Source: a bacterium (GTDB lineage: Bacteria; Bdellovibrionota; Bdellovibrionia; Bdellovibrionales; Bdellovibrionaceae). From it: 64,000 nucleotides of DNA. The notes beneath the pieces were generated by a model that saw only the letters and a program-made list of their open reading frames with translations, did not search any database and was not told the origin of the DNA. A program made the translations under genes and the position numbers. Shown piece after piece: positions 7,116-15,190 of the stretch. The DNA is taken from contig JAIELP010000004.1 in the NCBI GenBank assembly GCA_019752925.1, positions 372,001 to 436,000 on the forward strand, read 5' to 3'. Positions within the stretch are counted from its first letter, which is position 1, and each line of letters starts with the position of its first letter.

Positions 7116-8708
7116 ATGATCAGTACGAGTAATGTGAGTCTGCGCTTTGGTGGACGTAAACTTTTTGAAGATGTTAATGTGAAATTTACTCCAGGTAATT
7201 GTTACGGCCTGATTGGTGCTAATGGTGCCGGAAAATCAACTTTTCTAAAAATATTAGCGGGCGAAATTGAGCCTAATACCGGTGAAGTAATTATGCCCGG
7301 TGATCAGCGTATTTCGGTTTTAAAGCAGGATCACTATGCTTACGATAATATTCAGGTTTTAAAAACCGTGTTGATGGGTAATGACCAGCTTTATAAAATT
7401 ATGCAGGAAAAAGAAGCCCTGTATGCTAATCCCAATTTTTCAGACGCTGATGGCGAAAGAGCTTCTGAACTTGAAATGAAATTTGCGGAACTCAATGGCT
7501 GGGAGGCTGAGGCTGAGGCGGCCACTATGCTGGCCGGATTAGGTATTGATGAAAGCCTTCATGCAAAAGACATGGTGGAGCTGACTGCAGGCGAAAAAGT
7601 TAAAGTGCTTTTGGCCCAGGCCTTAATCGGACAGCCCGATGTTTTATTACTAGATGAGCCAACAAATCACTTAGATATTTATGCAATTAAGTGGCTTGAG
7701 GATTTTTTAGCTAATTTTAAAAATACAGTTATTGTTATTTCGCATGATCGTTATTTTTTAAATAAAGTATGTACGCATATTGCGGATATCGATTTTGGTA
7801 AAGTAACAGCTTACACAGGTAATTATGATTTCTGGCAACAGGCCAGTGAGTTAAGCCAGCGACTATTGGCAGATCAAAACAAAAAAAGTGCTGATAAGGC
7901 GGAAGAGCTAAAAAGCTTTATTCAGAGATTTAGTGCGAATGCTTCTAAATCGGCCCAGGCTTCTTCGCGCCAAAAGCAACTTGAAAAATTAACTTTTAAT
8001 GAGATGCCGGCCTCTTCGCGAAAAAAGCCATTTATAAATTTTGAGTCATTGCGTGAAGCGGGTCAGGATATATTAACGGTTGATAAAATTTCACATTCAG
8101 TAAATGGCGAACAAGTTCTTAAAGATATAAGTTTTATGCTTAAAAAAGGTGATAAGGTCATCTTGCTTGGAAAAAACGACTTAGCAAAAACAGTTTTACT
8201 GGATATTTTGGCAGGAAAAATTAAGCCGGATTCGGGCAGTTTTACTTGGGGAGTTACAACAACTCAAGCCTATTTGCCTACAGATAATAGTGAGTTTTTT
8301 GATATTGAACCGGTTTCGTTGGTGGATTGGCTTCGCCAGTACTCAACTGAAAAAGATGAAAGCTTTATCCGTGGGTTTTTAGGAAAAATGTTATTCAGTG
8401 GTAACGAAGCCTTGAAAATGTGTAATGTGTTATCGGGTGGCGAAAAAGTCCGCTGCATGTTTTCAAAAATTATGCTTTCAGGTGCTAATGTTCTGATGCT
8501 GGATGGTCCTACAAACCATTTAGACTTAGAAAGTATTACCGCCGTTAATGATGGCGTTAAAAAGTTTAAAGGCACGGTTATATTTACGTGTCACGACCAT
8601 GAGTTTATTCAGACTGTGGCTAACAGAGTAATTGAATTGGATACAATTCTTAAAGACGACCGCTATGCTACTTACGAAGAGTATATTGAATTAAATAAAA
8701 AACATTAA
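7116..8708 (+). CDS. ABC-F ATPase, YbiT-like, with a degenerate second nucleotide site
   Basis: This soluble 530-residue protein has two ABC domains and no membrane segments, as in ABC-F ribosome-associated ATPases. It aligns best from memory with E. coli YbiT (SNVSLRFGGRKLFEDVNVKF; SRFSANASKSAQASSRQKQ linker). Domain 1 has Walker A GANGAGKST (34-42) and Walker B LLLDEPTNHLD. In domain 2 the Walker A is GKNDLAKT (352-359) and the catalytic Glu of Walker B is Gly464 (MLDGPTNHLD), while LSGGEK is intact. The second site may bind but hardly hydrolyse ATP; this could be a subfamily trait. ABC-F proteins act on ribosomes in the E site. Ribosome-binding site GAGGA precedes the ATG, and an S4-like gene follows by 15 bases. 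Confidence 0.88.
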   Translation: MISTSNVSLRFGGRKLFEDVNVKFTPGNCYGLIGANGAGKSTFLKILAGEIEPNTGEVIMPGDQRISVLKQDHYAYDNIQVLKTVLMGNDQLYKIMQEKEALYANPNFSDADGERASELEMKFAELNGWEAEAEAATMLAGLGIDESLHAKDMVELTAGEKVKVLLAQALIGQPDVLLLDEPTNHLDIYAIKWLEDFLANFKNTVIVISHDRYFLNKVCTHIADIDFGKVTAYTGNYDFWQQASELSQRLLADQNKKSADKAEELKSFIQRFSANASKSAQASSRQKQLEKLTFNEMPASSRKKPFINFESLREAGQDILTVDKISHSVNGEQVLKDISFMLKKGDKVILLGKNDLAKTVLLDILAGKIKPDSGSFTWGVTTTQAYLPTDNSEFFDIEPVSLVDWLRQYSTEKDESFIRGFLGKMLFSGNEALKMCNVLSGGEKVRCMFSKIMLSGANVLMLDGPTNHLDLESITAVNDGVKKFKGTVIFTCHDHEFIQTVANRVIELDTILKDDRYATYEEYIELNKKH

Positions 8709-8723
8709 TTAAAGGATTTCACT

Positions 8724-8984
8724 ATGGTGTACGACAATGTTCCGGCTCAGCCTAAAAATTCATTCCGAGTTGTACTAGAGCTTAACCGCGCAGAAAAACG
8801 TTTAGATAACGTATTACTTGCAGCTTTGCGCGAGCAGAGTGAAAATATTGATCTTAAAAACATCTCTCGTACTGAGTTTAAAGATTTATTTAAAAATGGT
8901 AAGGTTAGCATTAAAGGACATAACGCGAAGACATCTTCAGCGGTAGCTAAAGGTACAACTTACGTAGATATTTTACTTAAATAA
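8724..8984 (+). CDS. Small S4-like RNA-binding domain protein
   Basis: The 86-residue protein reads as a single S4 fold: RLDNVLLAALRE, then SRTEFKDLFKNGKVSIKGH, then a C-terminal strand KGTTYVDILLK. S4 domains bind structured RNA, often rRNA or tRNA. AAAGGA precedes the ATG by about 7 bases. It lies 15 bases behind the ABC-F gene and is probably co-transcribed, which suggests a shared role in translation. The family call rests on pattern only; it is shorter than RqcP/HslR-type proteins and could be a new S4 subfamily. Confidence 0.65.
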   Translation: MVYDNVPAQPKNSFRVVLELNRAEKRLDNVLLAALREQSENIDLKNISRTEFKDLFKNGKVSIKGHNAKTSSAVAKGTTYVDILLK

Positions 8985-8986
8985 AA

Positions 8987-9063
8987 TGGTGATGCCGGAA
9001 GGATTCGAACCTTCGACCTATTGCTTAGAAGGCAATTGCTCTATCCAACTGAGCTACGGCACC
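8987..9063 (-). tRNA. tRNA-Arg (anticodon UCU)
   Basis: On the minus strand the acceptor arm GGTGCCG pairs with CGGCATC (one G-T pair). The D-arm GCTCAGTTGGATAGAGC, anticodon loop CTTCTAA (anticodon TCT) and T-arm loop TTCGAAT are all canonical. The 3' CCA is encoded. It reads AGA codons, which suits an AT-rich genome. Confidence 0.96.
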
Positions 9064-9128
9064 AAAGTTAAACGTGGCTAGCTGCCACAAAGACGTAAAA
9101 ATTAAAGTAACAAATATGAGGTTAAAAG

Positions 9129-9914
9129 TTAAGGAGCTTTTTTTAACATCTTTTGCTGCAAAAACGCGCAAAAAGCCACTCCAGTGAGCACTACATACCA
9201 AACCACCAGTAGCCAAACTAGAAATATAGGGAAAGAAGCTAAAGAACCATAGATTTTATTGTTTTTGAATACCTTGAGTGACAACCATAAAAACGAGCTC
9301 TGAACCACTGATAGAGCTAAAGAGGCCAGTATAGACGAAATAATGGCCGGAACCCACTTAACTTTCACATCTGGAATCATCTTGTAAAGTAATAACAAGA
9401 GGAGTGCTATCCAAACTGAAAATAAAAACTGATGTTCCAGAGCATTAGATGTTTCATTAAAAATACTGATAGATTTTAAACCAGTAAAAATAGCTAAAGT
9501 AATTGGGGCTGCGAGCAGAATAATCCAGTGAAGCCAAATGCGCTTATAAGCTGGCTTGCTGATTCTAATTTTCCATAGTTTGTTGAAGGCAAAGTCGATA
9601 TTGCGAATTAAACCTAATGAGGTGAAAAGTAAAAACAAGGCACCGGAAATCCCGAGGGTGCTGGCGTTTACATTTTGTAAAGATGATTTAATGTATTTGG
9701 TAACTGTCGAGCCAGTGGCTTCTTTTAGATAACTCAATAAAAGGCCTTCGATTTTTGGATAAAACTCTTCAAGACCTCCCACTGACTGAAAAACGGCTAA
9801 TACGATAATTAAAAATGGAATAATCGAGAGCAGAGTAGAGAATGCCAAGCTGGAAGCTGCAAAGCGGATATCATTTATTTCTTCATAAAGGCGACTTAAA
9901 AATTTTTCGATCAA
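9129..9914 (-). CDS. YihY/virulence factor BrkB family membrane protein
   Basis: The 261-residue protein has about six membrane helices and the YihY/BrkB pattern: AASSLAFSTLLSIIPFLIIV near the N-terminus, a central KYIKSSLQNVNASTLGISGA helix, and a C-terminal VWYVVLTGVAFCAFLQQK. The family is of unsettled function (once called RNase BN); inner-membrane location is clear. Its ATG overlaps the stop of the upstream metallo-hydrolase by 4 bases, and it is the last gene of a five-gene overlapping unit. Confidence 0.88.
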   Translation of the reverse strand: MIEKFLSRLYEEINDIRFAASSLAFSTLLSIIPFLIIVLAVFQSVGGLEEFYPKIEGLLLSYLKEATGSTVTKYIKSSLQNVNASTLGISGALFLLFTSLGLIRNIDFAFNKLWKIRISKPAYKRIWLHWIILLAAPITLAIFTGLKSISIFNETSNALEHQFLFSVWIALLLLLLYKMIPDVKVKWVPAIISSILASLALSVVQSSFLWLSLKVFKNNKIYGSLASFPIFLVWLLVVWYVVLTGVAFCAFLQQKMLKKAP

Positions 9915-10837
9915 AGTATAAATCTTTCTTTTACCTGGTAGTCGTTGTTATTTTTTTCAACCGTTGCTAAATCACAATAAGGGTCATGCTCAAAATATAA
10001 ATAAGTGTTTTTTGCTTCAGTTAAGCTCATTAAAACAGATTTTTCCTGAATGAGCATTAATGGATTAATATCGTAACCCATAATCCATGCAGATCTGACA
10101 TGGCTACTGGTTGGGACTACATCTCCGCAGTAGATCAGCTGTTTGTTGGCATCTTCAATAATGACCACTTGGTGACCTACGGTGTGTCCATTGGAAACAA
10201 ATAAGGAAACATTAGGTAAGTAGTCTTTTTGGGGGCCATCGATCAGCTTTAAAACTCCAGATTCAATTAGAGGTTTAAAATTTTGCAATAGGTAACTGGC
10301 TTTTTCACGCACATTGGGATTACGCGCATTTTCATAGTTAGCGCGTTGCAAGTGATATGTTGCTTTAGCAAAAGTGGGTACAATGCGACCGCTTTGGTCG
10401 GCTTTAGTGGCGCCGCCAGCATGGTCAAAGTGTAAGTGGGTTAGGATAACATCGGTAATATCATCAGTTGTTAAACCATGTTTTTTAAGTGAACTTTCGA
10501 GAGTGGTTCCGCTCGCATCCACTCCGTAAATTTCTTCAAATTTGCCGCCGATTTTATCACCATGTTTGGCAACAAAATCAGAACCGTTACCGGTATCGAT
10601 TAAAATATTGCGGTCTTTTGATTTTAATAAAAGAGCACGGGCCTCCATTGAAATGCGGTTTTGATCATCTGCGGGATTAGTTTTTTGCCAAAGAGCTTTA
10701 GGTACAGTGCCAAACATTGCGCCGCCATCTAGAGCGAACAAACCTGTAGGTATAGCGCATACTTCATATTCGCCGAATTTAAGTTCTAATTTTCTGAGAG
10801 CCGATTTAGCAACCGGAGTTGTTGTTGTCATCTTCAT
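9911..10837 (-). CDS. Metallo-beta-lactamase-fold hydrolase
   Basis: A zinc-dependent MBL-fold protein of 308 residues, similar to quorum-quenching lactonase/GumP-type hydrolases. The HxHxDH motif is THLHFDHAGG; other metal ligands are in SNGHTVGHQ and IYCGDVVPTSSH. The early IDTGNGSDF strand-turn is also typical. The substrate is unknown. No signal peptide is seen, so it is probably cytosolic. It overlaps the acyltransferase upstream by 32 bases and the YihY gene downstream by 4. A second ATG six bases inside is an alternative start. Confidence 0.87.
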   Translation of the reverse strand: MKMTTTTPVAKSALRKLELKFGEYEVCAIPTGLFALDGGAMFGTVPKALWQKTNPADDQNRISMEARALLLKSKDRNILIDTGNGSDFVAKHGDKIGGKFEEIYGVDASGTTLESSLKKHGLTTDDITDVILTHLHFDHAGGATKADQSGRIVPTFAKATYHLQRANYENARNPNVREKASYLLQNFKPLIESGVLKLIDGPQKDYLPNVSLFVSNGHTVGHQVVIIEDANKQLIYCGDVVPTSSHVRSAWIMGYDINPLMLIQEKSVLMSLTEAKNTYLYFEHDPYCDLATVEKNNNDYQVKERFIL

Positions 10838-11618
10838 TTTCCGTGTCTTGTAGGGTGACTGGAGCCTCAGCCACTTCGTTTTCGTCGGTCATATCATCAG
10901 GAAGTACTGATGGATCTATGGTTTTAACCCAAGCCAGATAGTTTTTATAAATTAAATCAATAGAAGAAGGGGGTTGAACGGGGCCGATGTGAATTGTAAG
11001 TTTGCCGGGCTTTGCAAAGATAGCCCCTTTGGGCCATAAGCGTGAATTTCCTTCGATGTATAAAAATAAAATTGGAGTATTGGTTTTTTCAGCAAAAATA
11101 CTGATACCGCGTTTGAACTCCTGAATTTTTCCGTCTTTAGTTCTGGTGCCCTCAGGAAAAATAATCAGCCACATACGTTCAAGTTGAGTCAGTAAGGCAA
11201 TAATAAGTTGTACGGCTTCACCTTTGCGGTCTTTTCGGTCTATGGGAATGGCCCCTAAACAATGCTGTGAAAAGAAAGTAAACAAAGCATTAGAAAAAAA
11301 ATAATCTTTAGCAGCAGCCATGTATAAATCAAGCCAGCGTGTGCGGGGGATCGAAGCCGCAATTGAGGTTGCATCTAAGTGGGAGGCATGGTTTGAAATA
11401 ATAATTAATTTTTTATGTTTATCGTATAAATCATGAAAACTTCCACCTTTTACCTCTAAACGAATGTAAAAAGTGTAAAACCAGTTTTTTAAAATTAACG
11501 ACCAGATAAAGCGGACAATACGACTGGTTAAGTCGTAGTGCTGTGTAAATAGTGGTAAATGTTTAATGTGAGCGGGTAGCTTTGTCCACTGCTCATTTTC
11601 GTAGTTCCACTTACGCAT
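10806..11618 (-). CDS. 1-acyl-sn-glycerol-3-phosphate acyltransferase-like (PlsC family)
   Basis: The catalytic HX4D motif appears as NHASHLDATS and the substrate-binding motif as FPEGTRTKDG, both diagnostic of PlsC/LPAAT acyltransferases. Hydrophobic N-terminal segments (IVRFIWSLILKNWFYTFYI) give membrane attachment. The acidic tail (DENEVAEAP...ENEDDNNN) is unusual. It would acylate lysophosphatidate to phosphatidate, directly upstream in the pathway of the CdsA-like enzyme encoded just before it. The start overlaps the cdsA-like stop (TGATG). Confidence 0.9.
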   Translation of the reverse strand: MRKWNYENEQWTKLPAHIKHLPLFTQHYDLTSRIVRFIWSLILKNWFYTFYIRLEVKGGSFHDLYDKHKKLIIISNHASHLDATSIAASIPRTRWLDLYMAAAKDYFFSNALFTFFSQHCLGAIPIDRKDRKGEAVQLIIALLTQLERMWLIIFPEGTRTKDGKIQEFKRGISIFAEKTNTPILFLYIEGNSRLWPKGAIFAKPGKLTIHIGPVQPPSSIDLIYKNYLAWVKTIDPSVLPDDMTDENEVAEAPVTLQDTENEDDNNNSGC

Positions 11619-12550
11619 CAGCTAAGCCCCAGCATGACGAAATAATAAATCGGGGCCACAAAAATTAATCTATCCATGCGTTGTAAGAAGTCACCACGGC
11701 CTAGAATAAAGCCGCTTACGATTTTTACTCCAGCGTCGCGACGTACAACATTCATCACCATATCGCCGACAACGCCACCGAAAGAAGCTATTAAGCCTGA
11801 GGCCAGCCAAAATTTTTCAGAACTGTTAGGGAGTAAGTGGCGCATAGCCCAAGCTAATGCGATGGTGATGAAAATTGAAATGCTGGTGCTAATCCAAGTA
11901 CGCTTAGAATTAATTTCGCTGATAATTTTGGGACCCTTAAAATAGCGACTGATAGCTAAATTGGTATTATCGCAGAACTCAGTTAAAATAATCAGATACA
12001 TCACTTGGTAGACGCCACCTTCAAAATTCATAATCAGTGCCAGATGCATGAACGACCAACCTAAGAAAATAAATCCCAGAAGCGTAATAGAAATGTATTG
12101 AATCATATTGCGGTAGTCTTTTAAGAACAGCGGTACTAGGCAAGACAACGCCAATACAAACATGGGCATTTCATTGTAGATGGTCAGGTTATTCATCTGA
12201 CTGAAAATACCTAGACCGATTATACCAGTGTAGCAGATCCAAACAAATGCTGTTTGGTGAAACATGCCCAAAATCTGAAAATAAACTTTTGCGCCATAGA
12301 TGGCCAGTAAGGTCAAAAAAATAGTAGGAACCGGCGCCACCATGCCCATAAGGCCAAACATCAACGGAGCTAAAATCAGCCAGCTCTTTATTGATGCCCA
12401 CGCAATCATAAAGTAATGACTTTTCTTTTTAAAAATAAAATTGATTGCTGCGCCGACAAAAATAACCAATAAAACAATCAAAACAGTTTGGCGGTATACG
12501 GGACTTTCCCAGGCGGCCGGTTGCGAAAATACATTATTAAAACTATTCAT
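11618..12550 (-). CDS. Phosphatidate cytidylyltransferase family (CdsA-like) membrane protein
   Basis: Seven or eight membrane helices and a C-terminal CdsA signature: SFGGVVGDMVMNVVRRDAGV followed by FILGRGDFLQRMDRLIFVAP. CdsA makes CDP-diacylglycerol from phosphatidate and CTP. The signature is diverged (GRGDFLQRMDR in place of PGHGGxxDRxD), as in the longer YnbB-like branch that pairs with acyltransferases, so it may not be the housekeeping CdsA. AGGGA precedes the start, and the gene overlaps the sigma-54 regulator gene by 8 bases. Confidence 0.85.
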   Translation of the reverse strand: MNSFNNVFSQPAAWESPVYRQTVLIVLLVIFVGAAINFIFKKKSHYFMIAWASIKSWLILAPLMFGLMGMVAPVPTIFLTLLAIYGAKVYFQILGMFHQTAFVWICYTGIIGLGIFSQMNNLTIYNEMPMFVLALSCLVPLFLKDYRNMIQYISITLLGFIFLGWSFMHLALIMNFEGGVYQVMYLIILTEFCDNTNLAISRYFKGPKIISEINSKRTWISTSISIFITIALAWAMRHLLPNSSEKFWLASGLIASFGGVVGDMVMNVVRRDAGVKIVSGFILGRGDFLQRMDRLIFVAPIYYFVMLGLS

Positions 12551-13889
12551 AATTAATCCCTAAATCTTTAATTTTTTTGTAAAGACTTGATTTAGATATC
12601 TTAAGAATATCACAGGATTTATCAATGTCTTTAGTTTGGGTTAGGCAGAACTCTATAAACTTTTTTTCTTGCTTCTTTAAAAAATCTTCTAAGGATTGCT
12701 CCAAACTTAAATAAGTTGCTGAATCGGCGGTACTGCTGATGAATAACAATTTTTGAACATCAATATCACGGATAATTGGCAGAGGAGAAACTAAAACCAG
12801 TTGCTCACAGACTCTTTTGAGCTCGCGTATATTGCCGGGCCAGTTATATTTTTTCAGCACATCAAGGGCTGCAGCATCAAAGCTTTTATTGCGCTTAGGC
12901 TTCTCATTATCGATGAAGTACTGAGCAATGATCGGTATATCTTCAGTGCGGTCACGTAAAGCAGGTATTTCAATACGATGAGCGCTCAGTCTGAAAAACA
13001 AATCTTCGCGGAATTTTTTTTCAGCAATCAGTTGTTTCAGTGGAATATTGCTGGCGGCAATTATGCGCACTTGAACATGCTGAGAATCCTTTGCGCCGAC
13101 TTTGCGAATTTCACCGGATTCTATAAAGCGTAGGAGCTTGGCCTGCTGTGAAAGCGGAAGAGCTTCTATTTCATCTAAAAATAGATCGCCTCCATGAGCG
13201 GCTTCTGCAAAGCCGATTTTATTGGTATCAGCTCCTGTGAAAGAGCCTTTAATGTGGCCGAAGAATTCACTTTCAAACAGATTTTCAGATAAAGCAGAGC
13301 AGTTGACTGTAACATAAGGCTTATTGGCTTCCTGTGAGTTCAGAATTTGGGCTACAACGTCTTTACCAACGCCGGTTTCGCCTTCAATGAGCACTGGATT
13401 TTTTTCTGACTTAAGCGATGCAATTTTTTTGCGAAGATTTTCTGCGCTTGTTGATTGACCAACTAATTTATTTTTTTGTTTACTCTGTTCGTGTCCGGTA
13501 AATCTTAACTTCCAGTAAGCTTCAATTTTTTCAAGGACTGAATTGAGCTCCTCAGCTGAAAGAGGTTTTGCTAAAAATCTCTGAGCTCCGGCATTTATAG
13601 TTTTTTCCATCATATGACGGTCTAAATTTCCTGACATAGCGACAACTTCGAGCTGGGGATTTTTTTTAACCAGCTTTTTGATAACGTCTATGCCATCTGC
13701 TGCTTCTGGCGGCACAACTTCAAGGTGCATATCCACAATAGCCGCATGGAAAAATACGTGGTCCGGTATAAGGCTGGGTTTTTGGGCAACATAGACCTTA
13801 AAAAAATCAGAGGCCAAAAGCTTTAGGGAAGCCGATAAGCTAGGGTCGTCTTCAACGATCAGAAGATTGAGTTGCTGATGAGTATTCAA
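12543..13889 (-). CDS. Sigma-54-dependent response regulator (receiver, AAA+, Fis-type HTH)
   Basis: Receiver domain at residues 8-125 with acidic pair EDD, phospho-acceptor D53 (AIVDMH), Ser86 and K108 (LAKPL). The AAA+ domain (~142-370) has Walker A GETGVGKD (169-176), a GSFTGA sigma-54 contact loop (215-220; canonical GAFTGA) and Walker B LFLDE. A Fis-type HTH ends the protein (DKSCDILKISKSSLYKKIKD). The start is TTG at 13889: an in-frame stop lies just upstream and GGGAAG sits 6 bases before it. No histidine kinase is adjacent. The four overlapping lipid/membrane genes downstream are candidate co-transcribed partners or targets. Confidence 0.92.
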   Translation of the reverse strand: MNTHQQLNLLIVEDDPSLSASLKLLASDFFKVYVAQKPSLIPDHVFFHAAIVDMHLEVVPPEAADGIDVIKKLVKKNPQLEVVAMSGNLDRHMMEKTINAGAQRFLAKPLSAEELNSVLEKIEAYWKLRFTGHEQSKQKNKLVGQSTSAENLRKKIASLKSEKNPVLIEGETGVGKDVVAQILNSQEANKPYVTVNCSALSENLFESEFFGHIKGSFTGADTNKIGFAEAAHGGDLFLDEIEALPLSQQAKLLRFIESGEIRKVGAKDSQHVQVRIIAASNIPLKQLIAEKKFREDLFFRLSAHRIEIPALRDRTEDIPIIAQYFIDNEKPKRNKSFDAAALDVLKKYNWPGNIRELKRVCEQLVLVSPLPIIRDIDVQKLLFISSTADSATYLSLEQSLEDFLKKQEKKFIEFCLTQTKDIDKSCDILKISKSSLYKKIKDLGINYE

Positions 13890-13972
13890 TTTTCACTTCC
13901 CTGTAAAATTCTGCACTACTGCATTTACTAATATCTTGTCGTATTCTGAATTACGTTGATACTATTATTGCA

Positions 13973-15181
13973 ATGCGCATATTACTCACTGAAAACATTC
14001 ACGAAATAGCTAAGCAAAAACTGACTGAAGAAGGTTATAAAGTTGACCTTATCACTCATGCTCCTTCGGAAGAGGAATATAATAAAATTCTTAAAAATTA
14101 TGATGTGCTGGGTATTCGCTCTAAGTCAGAAATAAACGAAAATATTTTACAAAATAATCCGCATTTACTCACTATAGGCGCGTTCTGCATAGGTACCAAT
14201 CAGGTTAATTTACACAAAGCTAACACCATGGGAATTCCGGTTTTTAACGCTCCTCACAGTAATACCAGATCTGTAGCCGAATTAGTTTTAGCTGAGATGG
14301 TGGCGCTTTCACGCCAATTGGGTGACCGTAATACATTAGCTCATCAGGGTGAGTGGATGAAGTCTGCCGAAGGTTCAAAAGAAGTGCGCGGTAAAACTCT
14401 TGGCCTAGTGGGATATGGGCATATCGGTAGTCAGGTAAGTGTGTTAGCCGAAGCTTTTGGTTTAAAAGTTGTTTTTTATGATGTTGTTAAAAAACTTCCA
14501 CTTGGAAATGCGCAATCAAAAAATAATTTAGATGATTTATTGAAGGTTTCTGATTTTGTAAGTCTGCATGTGCCGGAAACACCGAGCACAATGAACATGA
14601 TGACTGAAAAACAGATTTCTAAAATGAAAAAAGGCAGTTTTATAATTAATGCTTCACGCGGTACTGTTATTAAAATTGATGATCTAGTAGCCGCTTTAAA
14701 ATCAGGACATATTGCTGGCTGCGCATTAGATGTATTTCCTGAGGAACCAGCTTCAAATAAAGAAAAATTTAAATCACCGTTACAAGGTTTAAAAAATGTT
14801 ATTTTAACTCCGCATATTGGTGGAAGTACTGAGGAAGCTCAGTATGCAATTGGTTTAGAAGTGGCTGAAAGTTTTCGTAAATTTTTAAAATACGGAACAA
14901 CTGCAGGCGCTGTTAATTTTCCAAATGTTGAATTAAATGCAAAAGAAAATGTAACACGTATTATGAATGTTCACTTAAATGAGCCCGGTGTTCTGGGTGA
15001 GCTCAATGGTTTTATTTCGGAAGCTCAGGCTAATATTCAGGGACAGTATCTTTCTACAGATAATGAAATTGGATATTTGGTAACAGATTTAGAGCTTGAT
15101 CAGTCAAAAATGTCGGCCCAGGATTTGGCTTATAAATTTGAATCTTCAAAGAGAAATATCAAAACAAGAATCGTTTTTTAA
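13973..15181 (+). CDS. serA: D-3-phosphoglycerate dehydrogenase with C-terminal ACT domain
   Basis: Catalyses the NAD-dependent first step of serine synthesis. The Rossmann motif is GYGHIG (147-152); catalytic residues are Arg229 (NASRGT), Glu in PEEP near 258 and His281 (TPHIGGSTEEAQ). Residues ~331-402 form an ACT domain (NVHLNEPGVLGELNGFISEA) for serine feedback. The length of 402 is like the E. coli enzyme. The gene converges on a D-2-hydroxyacid dehydrogenase gene 9 bases away, which may recycle D-2-hydroxyglutarate made by SerA. Confidence 0.95.
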   Translation: MRILLTENIHEIAKQKLTEEGYKVDLITHAPSEEEYNKILKNYDVLGIRSKSEINENILQNNPHLLTIGAFCIGTNQVNLHKANTMGIPVFNAPHSNTRSVAELVLAEMVALSRQLGDRNTLAHQGEWMKSAEGSKEVRGKTLGLVGYGHIGSQVSVLAEAFGLKVVFYDVVKKLPLGNAQSKNNLDDLLKVSDFVSLHVPETPSTMNMMTEKQISKMKKGSFIINASRGTVIKIDDLVAALKSGHIAGCALDVFPEEPASNKEKFKSPLQGLKNVILTPHIGGSTEEAQYAIGLEVAESFRKFLKYGTTAGAVNFPNVELNAKENVTRIMNVHLNEPGVLGELNGFISEAQANIQGQYLSTDNEIGYLVTDLELDQSKMSAQDLAYKFESSKRNIKTRIVF

Positions 15182-15190
15182 TTTAAAATC

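Noticed and set aside
9025..9216. Minus-strand reading frame of 63 codons overlapping tRNA-Arg
   Set aside because: It runs through the tRNA and the end of the YihY gene in another frame and has no ribosome-binding site.
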